Below, one piece after another: positions 45,896 through 53,586 of a stretch of DNA of 64,000 bases. Source of the stretch: DASVNK01 sp964478815. GTDB taxonomy: Bacteria; Verrucomicrobiota; Verrucomicrobiia; Limisphaerales; SXQI01. The notes under the pieces were generated by a model that worked only from the letters and a program-made list of their open reading frames with translations, was not told the DNA's origin and did not search any database. Position 1 is the first letter of the stretch; each line of letters starts with the position of its first letter. Position numbers and translations under genes: made by a program. The stretch lies in assembly GCA_964478815.1 (NCBI GenBank), contig CAYZKY010000006.1, forward strand, positions 17,624 to 81,623. The letters are read 5' to 3'.

Positions 45896-46996
45896 ATGAT
45901 CAAGCGAGGGGTGTGGTGCTGGGTGCTGTGGCTTTGGGCCTCAGCGCTCGCGGCGGGCGAGTTGCGGGTGGAACGGGTCTTCGGCCCGGAGATCAAGACT
46001 GGTCCGTACAAACACCCCGCCCGGCTGGAGCAACTGGCCAACGGCGACTTTTACCTCGTTTACTACGGCGGGGCTGGCGAATACGCGGTGGACACCGGCA
46101 TCTTCGCCTCGCGGCGCAAGGCCGGGGGCAAACGCTGGTCCGCCCCGAAGCAAATCGCTCACGATCCGTTTCGCTCGCTCGGCAACGCCGTCGTCTGGCA
46201 GGCGCCGGACGGACTCGTCTGGCTTTTTTACGTCGTCCGCTACGGTGAAACGTGGTCCACCTCCCGCGTGCAGGCCAAGATTTCGCGCGACGGCGCGCAA
46301 ACGTGGTCCGATGCCTTTCCGTTGGTTTCGGAGGAGGGCATGATGGTCTGCAATCAACCCACGGTGCTCCAGAACGGGGATTACCTATTGCCTCTTTACT
46401 ACGAAACGGGGCACGACACCGAGTTCACAGCCGCCGAGAGCGCGGGGCTCTTTCTGCGCTACGACGTCCGGAAAAAGGAGTGGAAACCGACCGGCCGGAT
46501 TCGCTCAGCCACGGGAAACATCCAGCCTGCGGCCGTCGAACTCGACAAGGACTTTCTGGTCGCCTACGCCCGCCGCGGGGGCGGCTATGGCCCTACGACC
46601 AACGGCTGGATGATCCGCGCCGAATCCCGCGATGGCGGATGGACCTGGAGCCCGGGCGTGAACAGCAGCTTCCAGAATCCGAATGCGGCCATCGATTTTC
46701 TGCGCTTGCGGAGTGGGCGGCTGCTGCTGGTGTTCAACGACAGCATGAACGATCGCACGCCGCTCGCCGTGGCGCTTTCGCCGGATAACGACCGCACCTG
46801 GCCGCACCGCCGCAATGTCGCGGATGGCCCGTTCGACTACGGCTATCCCGAAGCCATTCAGGCGCGAGACGGCAAGATCCACTTGATTTTCACCTCCCAC
46901 GAACGGTCGGTCGTGAATGTCGCGACGTTCGATGAGGATTGGATCATCCAGGGTGGACCTTCTCGCACCTGGATTCGGCCTTCCGCCAACCCCTGA
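45896..46996 (+). CDS. Sialidase-like exported protein with Asp-box repeats
   Basis: A 366-residue protein with signal peptide KRGVWCWVLWLWASALAAG and a six-bladed propeller-type layout with Asp boxes SRDGAQTW, SRDGGWTW and SPDNDRTW. LANGDFYLVYYGG and LRSGRLLLVFNDSMNDRTPL resemble exo-alpha-sialidases of the BNR family, and many Verrucomicrobiota homologues lie in polysaccharide-use loci. The catalytic residues cannot be assigned firmly, so a non-sialidase glycoside-related role is possible. Confidence 0.78.
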   Translation: MIKRGVWCWVLWLWASALAAGELRVERVFGPEIKTGPYKHPARLEQLANGDFYLVYYGGAGEYAVDTGIFASRRKAGGKRWSAPKQIAHDPFRSLGNAVVWQAPDGLVWLFYVVRYGETWSTSRVQAKISRDGAQTWSDAFPLVSEEGMMVCNQPTVLQNGDYLLPLYYETGHDTEFTAAESAGLFLRYDVRKKEWKPTGRIRSATGNIQPAAVELDKDFLVAYARRGGGYGPTTNGWMIRAESRDGGWTWSPGVNSSFQNPNAAIDFLRLRSGRLLLVFNDSMNDRTPLAVALSPDNDRTWPHRRNVADGPFDYGYPEAIQARDGKIHLIFTSHERSVVNVATFDEDWIIQGGPSRTWIRPSANP

Positions 46997-47092
46997 ACCG
47001 GTACCCATCGGCGACACGGGGGTGATCTGCTGCTGCTCGTGGAGGCCGAAGGGCCTTAAGGGGCAGCTTGGATGCGTCGATGATACTGGGGT

Positions 47093-48571
47093 ATGGTGGG
47101 TGACGAGGCCGTGTCGAGCCTGACCCGGCGATGGCGCGAGCTCTCGCTCCGGGTGTTCTCCCATTTTACGCCTCCCCCGTTTGCCGATCAGCCCGAACTG
47201 CTCCGGCGGGCCCGGCTCATTATTGGGTTCGCGATTCTGGGCGGGTGGTTCGGGATGAGTTTTGCGGCGTTCTATGGCTTGATCGGCCACGTTTGGGGCG
47301 CCGCGATCATTCTCATCTGTTGCGCGGCTTTCGCGGGCATCCCTCATATTCTCCGGCAATCGGGGTCCGCCGACCGGGCCGGCAATTGGTACTGCCTGGT
47401 GCTCAACACCGGCTTCTTTGCGCTTTGCTGGGTGGAAGGGGGGATTCGCGGCCACGCCCTGGCCTGGCTGGTCGCCGTGCCGTTGCTGGCGTTGCTGCTG
47501 ACTTCCCGGCGGGCGGCCTACGGCTGGTGTACGGTCGCTCTGGCGGCGGCGGCCATCGTGGGCGGGGCGGAGTTCACGCCGTATGCTCCGCCGATCCTGT
47601 ATCCGATGGAGTGGCACCATGCGGTGTCGGCGCTGGGGTATCTCTCGCTGGTCGCGTTCATGTTCATTCTGGGGCTGATTTTCGAGACGGGCCGCGCCAC
47701 GGCCCAGGCGCGCATGCTGCAGACGATGGGGGAGCTGGCGGAGGCCAACCGGCATCTGACCCGATTGAACGAGGAGAAGAACGAGTTCCTGGGCATCGCC
47801 GCCCACGATCTGCGGAATCCGCTCTCGGTCGTCATGTCTTACAGCGAGCTAATCCAGATGGAGGATGCCAAGAACGCCCGCCTCCAGCGCTTCGCTTCCG
47901 TCATCCGCAAGGAGTCGACCCGGATGCGGGATCTGATTGCCAACCTGCTGGATCTCAATGCCATCGAGTCCGGCAAAAACCGGTTCGAGAACGAAGCGGT
48001 GGCCTTGAATCCGCTCGTCCAGCGCGCGGTCGAGAACCTCCGCGCCGTGGCCGACAAGAAGCAGATCGGGATCGTATTCGAGGAGTCGGAGACCCTCTGC
48101 GCCACGGCGGAAGGAAACGCGCTGCTTCAAGTATTGGATAATCTAATTTCTAACGCCGTCAAATTCTCGAAGCCAGGCAAGCAGGTGACGGTCTCCCTTG
48201 GGCGGCAGGCGGACCGTGTCCTTCTGAGTGTCAGCGACCAAGGTCCCGGGATTACTCCCGCCGACCGCGCGAAGCTGTTCAAGCGATTCAGCAAGCTCAG
48301 CGCCCGACCGACCGCGGGGGAAAGCTCCAACGGCCTCGGACTTTCCATCGTGAAGCGTTTGGTCGAGGCCATGCAAGGCACCATCGAATGCACCAGCGAG
48401 GTGGGGCAGGGGACGACCTTCACCGTCTCGCTCGCCTTCGCGCCGAACATTGCCGTGCTGCCGGAGCCGGCCGCGGCTACTTCGCCTCCGTCGCCGAACG
48501 TTATTCCTTTCGACGGGCCGAGCCTGCTGAATCCCCGGGACGATTCCGCCACTTCCGCGAAGGCCAGTTGA
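47093..48571 (+). CDS. Membrane sensor histidine kinase
   Basis: The 492-residue kinase has about six N-terminal membrane helices (for example LIIGFAILGGWFGMSFAAFY and LGYLSLVAFMFILGLIF) and a short coiled coil. HisKA follows with phospho-acceptor His238 in IAAHDLRNPLS, then HATPase with NLISNAVKFS, DQGPGITPAD and NGLGLSIVKRLVEA. No response regulator is adjacent. The C-terminal tail after the ATPase is proline-rich. Its stop codon TGA (48569-48571) lies inside sequence belonging to an inverted IS3-type fragment, so the natural C-terminus may have been altered by that insertion. The catalytic domains are intact. Confidence 0.88.
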   Translation: MVGDEAVSSLTRRWRELSLRVFSHFTPPPFADQPELLRRARLIIGFAILGGWFGMSFAAFYGLIGHVWGAAIILICCAAFAGIPHILRQSGSADRAGNWYCLVLNTGFFALCWVEGGIRGHALAWLVAVPLLALLLTSRRAAYGWCTVALAAAAIVGGAEFTPYAPPILYPMEWHHAVSALGYLSLVAFMFILGLIFETGRATAQARMLQTMGELAEANRHLTRLNEEKNEFLGIAAHDLRNPLSVVMSYSELIQMEDAKNARLQRFASVIRKESTRMRDLIANLLDLNAIESGKNRFENEAVALNPLVQRAVENLRAVADKKQIGIVFEESETLCATAEGNALLQVLDNLISNAVKFSKPGKQVTVSLGRQADRVLLSVSDQGPGITPADRAKLFKRFSKLSARPTAGESSNGLGLSIVKRLVEAMQGTIECTSEVGQGTTFTVSLAFAPNIAVLPEPAAATSPPSPNVIPFDGPSLLNPRDDSATSAKAS

Positions 48572-48705
48572 GACGGCTGCACGGCGTGCCGCGCCGCGAT
48601 CTGGTTGACCGTCTCTTGCGCTTTGATCGCCTCCAAAGCGACCTTGGCTTTGAACTCGCCCGCGAATTTTCGTCGCGTCCGTTTACTCCGTTTTACTGCG
48701 TTCAT
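48565..48705 (-). pseudogene. IS3-family transposase OrfA, N-terminal fragment
   Basis: About 47 codons encode a start typical of IS3-family OrfA: RKFAGEFKAKVALEAIKAQE and VNQIAARHAVQPSQ, the HTH_Tnp_1 helix-turn-helix. Family members continue with a QWK-type third helix and leucine zipper. Here the reading runs instead into the antisense of the kinase gene, so the gene is truncated and inactive. Confidence 0.78.
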
Positions 48706-48759
48706 TCCCAGTGTGCTTTCTAGTTAAGCCACTGGTCGGATTTTTGGGGAGCACTTCAG
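48565..48759 (-). mobile_element. Remnant of an IS3-family insertion sequence (left end and orfA start)
   Basis: The fragment keeps a terminal region with CCCCAAAAATCCGACCAGTG reading inward from about 48,759, which resembles IS3-family ends, and the first codons of orfA. The rest of the element is gone; the break at about 48,565-48,568 fuses to the histidine kinase 3' end. The stretch 48,760-48,905 beyond it holds nothing I can assign. Confidence 0.6.
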
Positions 48760-48905
48760 ATCGATTCGTTAAAGAGCTTGTAGACGCGAGCCTAAAGGAA
48801 CCAACAGTGTCGCAAGCTGTTATGGTTAAAGCGACTCAACTCAGATCACGTCTCGGGATGTAGTGTCCTCCAGTAGCAGCCAAGGGGTCGGCCAATGCCA
48901 GTTAA

Positions 48906-49403
48906 TTATCGTAGGGCTCTCAATAAACGTTTGGGATGCGACGGGCGGACGGGAAGGAGGTCGGCATCGTTGAAGGCGAGCAAGAGCGCATCTTCGTCGA
49001 TATCCAGCAAGTGTTTGTCGGAAGTGACCAGTAACGGAATACTGGCGAGCGACGCTTGCGCGAGAATTTTTCCGTCGTTCTGCTCCGTATCAGGAATGAG
49101 CGAAGCATGTGCCAAACGCCCAGCAAAGCTGGTTGCGCTGGTCAGTTGAGTGGATGACAAGGCAAACGGCTGACATTGCCAGGCGCGGATGCTCTCTAAT
49201 GCCAGGTTGGCGATGTCATGCTGGAGGGCATCTCTCAGCGAAGCAAAAAAGGCCAGCTCGGCAACGACCGTCGGCGGAACGAGTAGAGAATAACCGCGAC
49301 TGGAAAACTCCTCTTTGAAATCGTGGGCAAAATCCTTGTTCGCGGCGAGGTCGAGCAAGAAATTAGTGTCCAGCGCCAGAGATTTCTTGGGGCTGGCCGC
49401 CAT
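48906..49403 (-). CDS. PIN-domain protein, probable VapC-type toxin
   Basis: A 165-residue PIN-like RNase. The N-terminal strand SLALDTNFLLDLAANKDF has the conserved Asp and Asn. A mid-chain Glu lies in TVVAELAFFASL, and acidic residues follow in DTEQNDGKILAQASLAS and LLVTSDKHLLDID. These fit the four-acid PIN active site that cleaves RNA. Its start overlaps the upstream small gene by 41 bp, the usual toxin-antitoxin arrangement. The nearby IS fragment marks this as accessory DNA. Confidence 0.75.
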   Translation of the reverse strand: MAASPKKSLALDTNFLLDLAANKDFAHDFKEEFSSRGYSLLVPPTVVAELAFFASLRDALQHDIANLALESIRAWQCQPFALSSTQLTSATSFAGRLAHASLIPDTEQNDGKILAQASLASIPLLVTSDKHLLDIDEDALLLAFNDADLLPVRPSHPKRLLRALR

Positions 49404-49551
49404 AGATTTTTGCCATTCCGCGACGGAAATGCTCCGCCTCCTCTTCCGGCGTCAGTTTGCTCGCCAATTTCCTGACCTTAGCCGCCAGACGGCTGCCCTC
49501 GGTTTCTTCCGGATAATCGAGCTTCTTTCGCTTGTTGACGGACGACCGCAT
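49363..49551 (-). CDS. Probable antitoxin paired with PIN protein
   Basis: A 62-residue charged protein from ATG 49551, starting MRSSVNKRKKLDYPEETEGS and continuing with the helix LAAKVRKLASKLTPEEEAEH. It has no recognised DNA-binding fold; the basic N-terminus and helical body suit an antitoxin. The frame is open further upstream to 49677, but that part is not convincing. The role is inferred from size and overlap with the PIN gene. Confidence 0.55.
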   Translation of the reverse strand: MRSSVNKRKKLDYPEETEGSRLAAKVRKLASKLTPEEEAEHFRRGMAKIYGGQPQEISGAGH

Positions 49552-49734
49552 ACCAGACGCAGAATACGTAATCTTCTGACGCAACACAAGCGCAGTCCGA
49601 GACTGCGGACGCCTCCATTCGCGATAGACACTGCAGTTTTCGGCGCAAGCTCTCTGCGAATTCGCAACCTCCGGCAAGACTGTCCACTTCGCGGAAAGTT
49701 CAGATTACCTCACACGGGACCAGGGCCGGGGCCG

Positions 49735-51228
49735 CTAAAGGTCAGGAGGATTGCAGATGGCCAGCCAAGGTTTGGTGAGGCAGACGATCGGCACGTCGTT
49801 CGCTTCGATGACGTCGATGGTGACGGTGCGGGTGGCGGTCAGGACGGCGCCGTCCTGGTCGGAGACGGTGAGGCGGACGGTGCGCTGGAAGGAGGTTCCG
49901 GCTTTGCGGGTGCCGCGCGGAAAATGGATGCGGGTGGATTGCGCCGCCGCATTGTCGATGGTCGCGCCGGTCGCGCTCCAACTCGCGGTGAGGCTGCCGA
50001 AGGTATCGCGGGCGACGACGCGGTAAATGCCGATGGTTTCCTGGGCATTTTCGGCGACATTCAGCCGGGCGGGGCCGGCAATCTGCAGGCTGGGGGTCCG
50101 GGCGCCAGGCGCCGCGGCGGCTCCGAGGAAGAGGCCGCCGGGTTTCACTTCGGCCCGCTGGTAAATCATGGTGAGTTTGGCGTTGCCGGGGAGCGGAATT
50201 TCCTGCGGCACGCTCTGCAGGATCTTGCAGCCGACGCCGCCTTCCTGCTGGCCGTCCGGGTGATTGAAGACGGCATCGAGATCGTTGAAGATCACGAATA
50301 ACGTGGCGGGAAGCACGACGGGCAGGACAAAGGAAGCCGCCCCGAGCAGGAGCAGGGAAAGGCCACCGAGGATGAGGTCGCGGTCGCTCTTGTCCGTTTT
50401 CGAAGTGGTGGTGCAAGTGGCGTCCTTGTGAATGGTGTCGGTGATCGTCACCGAAAATCCGACGTCGGGCCAGGGGCGGTCGTCGTAGCCGTTGACGATG
50501 GTGTCGATGTTGTTTTTCGTGCCGAAGCGCACAAAGAGCCGGGTGAGGTGAATGGGGCCGTTGGGGTCGGGGAAGCCTTTGCTCGACAGCCGCTTGGGCG
50601 CGATCTCGAAAGCCTGGGCCGCGAGGCGCGTGATCAGGCCCGCTCGCAGGAAAAAGCCGAAGCCATTGCCCTGGAGCAGGCTGAGGTTGTTCATGGCCCG
50701 TTCGCGGGCGAGATCGCCGATGGTGCCCGCTCCCACGCGGGTGGGCCAGACGCCGATGGAGAGCACACGATTGGCGCAGCGGGCCCGGATTTCCGGGTTC
50801 GGCAAGCGGAAGCGCGAGACCTGGCTGAGGAGCGAACTCTCGATGCGACGCAGGTCGCTCTCGGCAGGGCAGTCCCGGTTAAGGAAGGCGAGATTGAGTT
50901 GCACGCCAATGTCCGGAATATCGGTGAAGAAGAAGAAGCGCGGATCGTTGGGAGCGGTTCCGTCGAGATCGCTCAGTAGCAACTGAGCTTTCTCGTCGTC
51001 CGGTGGGCGCATGAAGATGATCCCGGAATCGCCCTTCTTTTTTTTGGATGGCGAAAAGGCATCGGGACCGATTTTCGCTTTCGTCGCGAGCCGCTTCTTC
51101 AGCTCCGAATCTTTGACGCCGGGCACCCAGGTTTCCGTGCTTTGTTTCGCCGACTTCGAATCGCTCTGGGCATCGGCTGCACGGTCGCCGCTGGCGCGGC
51201 GTGGCGGGCGCTGTGTGTTCTTTTTCAT
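49735..51228 (-). CDS. Membrane protein of unknown function with C-terminal Ig-like domain
   Basis: The 497-residue product from ATG 51228 has a highly charged N-terminus (MKKNTQRPPRRASGDRAADA) and no signal peptide. An unassigned region of about 270 residues follows (with FFFFTDIPDIGVQLNLAFLN). A hydrophobic segment, LILGGLSLLLLGAASFVLPV and on to ATLFVIF, precedes a C-terminal Ig/cadherin-like stretch (residues about 390-485: ARLNVAENAQETIGIYRVVA, then RTVTIDVIEANDVP). It lies 100 bp after the coiled-coil gene. No known family is recognised. Confidence 0.6.
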   Translation of the reverse strand: MKKNTQRPPRRASGDRAADAQSDSKSAKQSTETWVPGVKDSELKKRLATKAKIGPDAFSPSKKKKGDSGIIFMRPPDDEKAQLLLSDLDGTAPNDPRFFFFTDIPDIGVQLNLAFLNRDCPAESDLRRIESSLLSQVSRFRLPNPEIRARCANRVLSIGVWPTRVGAGTIGDLARERAMNNLSLLQGNGFGFFLRAGLITRLAAQAFEIAPKRLSSKGFPDPNGPIHLTRLFVRFGTKNNIDTIVNGYDDRPWPDVGFSVTITDTIHKDATCTTTSKTDKSDRDLILGGLSLLLLGAASFVLPVVLPATLFVIFNDLDAVFNHPDGQQEGGVGCKILQSVPQEIPLPGNAKLTMIYQRAEVKPGGLFLGAAAAPGARTPSLQIAGPARLNVAENAQETIGIYRVVARDTFGSLTASWSATGATIDNAAAQSTRIHFPRGTRKAGTSFQRTVRLTVSDQDGAVLTATRTVTIDVIEANDVPIVCLTKPWLAICNPPDL

Positions 51229-51328
51229 CGGTGATAGTGATGGCAAGAATGGCGGAGGCTCGCAACGAGTTTGTCGGAGCGTGCCGGCAACTATTTGGAT
51301 CGCCGGAGGCGGCTTCGGTTGAACCGCT

Positions 51329-52129
51329 TTAACGGCGGGGCTTGGAGAGGTCGGGCATTTTTTTGAAGCGGGCGAGGGCGTCGCGGCGCCAGTCGCCGGT
51401 GGGGGCCTCGGGAGCCGGAGAGGGCAGGGGAGCGGTGACGGTGGCGGGAAGGGGCGCTGCCGCCGGGGGCGGGGGAGCGGCTTCAATCGTCACTGTCGGA
51501 GCCGGAGCGGGCGAGCGCCGTTCGAAGTAGGAGGTTTGGGCAAAGGGAGATGCAGCTACCGAAGCGACCGCCGCCGGAGTTGAAGCCGCTGGGACGGGAA
51601 TTTCGACTTCTTCGGCTTCCGCGGCCCACATGAGACGGGCCGAGGGAGCCATGCCGAGGGACACTTCAAGCCCCCAATATGGCAGGCTGGACAGGTCGAC
51701 CCGGTCAGCGAGTTCCTCGGCGCGGACCAAAGCCGCTAGGATCGCATGCACGGACTTGAGCGATGCGTGTTTCTGAGCGGAGTGCCGCATGGCGGCGTGC
51801 GAGGTATCCGTGAACTTTTCGAGCTGAACCGACACTCGCTGCACGACCCCGAGTTCCAGTTCGATCCCGGACAGTTCATAGCCAGCCTCGCGAAAGACAT
51901 CGGCGTTCTCTTCGATCTCCTTCAGGCTGGCGATGAGTTCATCTTCGCTGCCGAGGCGCAGGTCGTTCAAGGTGGCTTGAACGTCCGACCGCAACTGAAG
52001 GAGCTGGCCGGTGGTGGCGGAAACGGTCTGGCGCAGTTCGGCGACCTTGGCCGGAGCGCTCTCGACAGCCTGGCGAAGCTGGGCGGCGCGCTGGCTGAGT
52101 TGCTGGGCCTTCTGCATGAATTTTTTCAT
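51329..52129 (-). CDS. Coiled-coil protein with proline/alanine-rich tail
   Basis: A 266-residue protein from ATG 52129. Residues 1-75 form a strong heptad-like helix (FMQKAQQLSQRAAQLRQAVE, VAELRQTVSATTGQLLQLRS). The middle is mixed (GIELELGVVQRVSVQLEKFT), and residues about 175-250 are rich in Pro and Ala. The end is WRRDALARFKKMPDLSKPRR. It has no signal peptide or membrane segment. It lies 63 bp after the DUF1501 gene on the same strand. The role is unknown; a structural or scaffold function would fit the composition. Confidence 0.6.
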   Translation of the reverse strand: MKKFMQKAQQLSQRAAQLRQAVESAPAKVAELRQTVSATTGQLLQLRSDVQATLNDLRLGSEDELIASLKEIEENADVFREAGYELSGIELELGVVQRVSVQLEKFTDTSHAAMRHSAQKHASLKSVHAILAALVRAEELADRVDLSSLPYWGLEVSLGMAPSARLMWAAEAEEVEIPVPAASTPAAVASVAASPFAQTSYFERRSPAPAPTVTIEAAPPPPAAAPLPATVTAPLPSPAPEAPTGDWRRDALARFKKMPDLSKPRR

Positions 52130-52192
52130 GATATGGGTCTTCGCGGATGGGGTTGACGGCGCGCGGTTCGCGGAGGCCGCCCGGGCCACTCG

Positions 52193-53581
52193 TTACGCAA
52201 ACAGCTCGTCGACGGGCTGGAAGCGCATGTACTTGGTGCCGGAAGCGGGTTCGACATAGTGGAAGGCCCGGCCCGAGGGCGTGCTCTCGATGATGGTCGA
52301 CCAATCGATGCCGAGGGCGGAGTAGATGGTGCAGGCGATGTCCTCCATGTAGATCGCGCGGCGGCCGGCCCAGCCGGGTTCCACGACCTGGGCTCCGAGA
52401 TCGTCCGTGGCGCCGATCACCGCGCCGCGGCGGATGCCGCCGCCCGCGAGGAGGCCGCAATGCGCGTGGATGTAATGTTCGCGTCCCTGGCGGGTTTCGC
52501 TGACCGGGCCGGGGGTGCGCCCGAATTCGCTGAGGCAAACCACCAGGGTTTCATCGAGCATGGACTTGGCGGGGTCTCGCGGCGAGGGCCGGGCGGCCAG
52601 GTCTTCGAGCAGGCTGGTGAGCGCGTCATCCAGCTCGCGCATGAGCACGACATGGCTGCGCGTCTTCTCCTTGTAGATATCTCCGTGGTGATCCCAGCCG
52701 CCGTGGCTGGCGAGGATGAAGCGGGTGCCGGCATCGGCCTCGAACAACTGGCGGGCGAGGAGGAGCGAGGTGCCGATGGGGGTCTCGCCGTAGCGCTGCC
52801 GATCTTCGGGCGACAACTCGAGCACCTTGGCGAGGCGGGGATCGTTCATGATCGACCACGCGCCGCGATAATATTCGTGGTAATCGGCGAATTCCCGGCC
52901 CACCGCCGGGTCGCCCTGGCGAAGCGTGCGGTCCAGCTCCTGCAAACGACTCCATCTCCGTTGCAGGACGCCGGCCTGATCGCCGGAGGGCGCGAGGTTG
53001 GGGGCGGTGTCTTTCACGCTCAAATTGAGCGGGCCGAACTCCGCCGAGAGAAAACCGTTGCCGATCAGGCCCGCCTGGTTCGGGGCCATGTTCATGGAGA
53101 CGAACGCGGGCAGGGAATCGCCGTCGCGCCGTTCCTTCCGCAATTCGTAGCACACAACGGCGCCGATGGCCGGCACTTCCTTGGAGAGGGCGAGATTCAA
53201 GGGATGGCCGGTCTGGATGTAGTACTGGGCGCGACCATGGACGGCATCCCAGGCGGCCATGGATCGCACCACCGTGGCGCGATCGAGCACCTTGGGCAGG
53301 CGCTTGAAGACGCCGGACGGGAGCCGCACCCCGCCGAAGGTGCGGATATCGAAATAATCGGGAGTGGAAGGCGTTTCCTTGGCATCGAAACTGTCCACCT
53401 GGCTCAGGCCGCCCTCGAGATTGATGAACAGCACCTGCCGGGCGGTGCCGCGGGGACGGGCTTTTTCCGCCGCGTGGACGTTGAACGCGCGGAAGGGCCG
53501 GAGAAATCCGCCGGCCAGCGTCAGGCCGCCCAACCGCAGGAGCTGGCGGCGCGAGAGAAACAGCGATGGGGGCGGGTTCAT
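52193..53581 (-). CDS. DUF1501 domain-containing exported protein
   Basis: A 462-residue protein with a Tat-like leader (FLSRRQLLRLGGLTLAGGFL) followed by the DUF1501 domain, a sulfatase/alkaline phosphatase-like fold of unknown activity. Typical segments are VLFINLEGGLSQVDSFDAKE, FILASHGGWDHHGDIY and ETLVVCLSEFGRTPGPVSET. Members are encoded next to DUF1549/DUF1553 proteins throughout Planctomycetota and Verrucomicrobiota, as here, with a 5-bp gap. They are thought to act in the periplasm, but the reaction is not established. Confidence 0.92.
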   Translation of the reverse strand: MNPPPSLFLSRRQLLRLGGLTLAGGFLRPFRAFNVHAAEKARPRGTARQVLFINLEGGLSQVDSFDAKETPSTPDYFDIRTFGGVRLPSGVFKRLPKVLDRATVVRSMAAWDAVHGRAQYYIQTGHPLNLALSKEVPAIGAVVCYELRKERRDGDSLPAFVSMNMAPNQAGLIGNGFLSAEFGPLNLSVKDTAPNLAPSGDQAGVLQRRWSRLQELDRTLRQGDPAVGREFADYHEYYRGAWSIMNDPRLAKVLELSPEDRQRYGETPIGTSLLLARQLFEADAGTRFILASHGGWDHHGDIYKEKTRSHVVLMRELDDALTSLLEDLAARPSPRDPAKSMLDETLVVCLSEFGRTPGPVSETRQGREHYIHAHCGLLAGGGIRRGAVIGATDDLGAQVVEPGWAGRRAIYMEDIACTIYSALGIDWSTIIESTPSGRAFHYVEPASGTKYMRFQPVDELFA

Positions 53582-53586
53582 GGCGC

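Noticed and set aside
46505..47806. 433-residue minus-strand frame over the sialidase and kinase genes
   Set aside because: It is antisense to two well-supported genes and lacks any domain or plausible start region.
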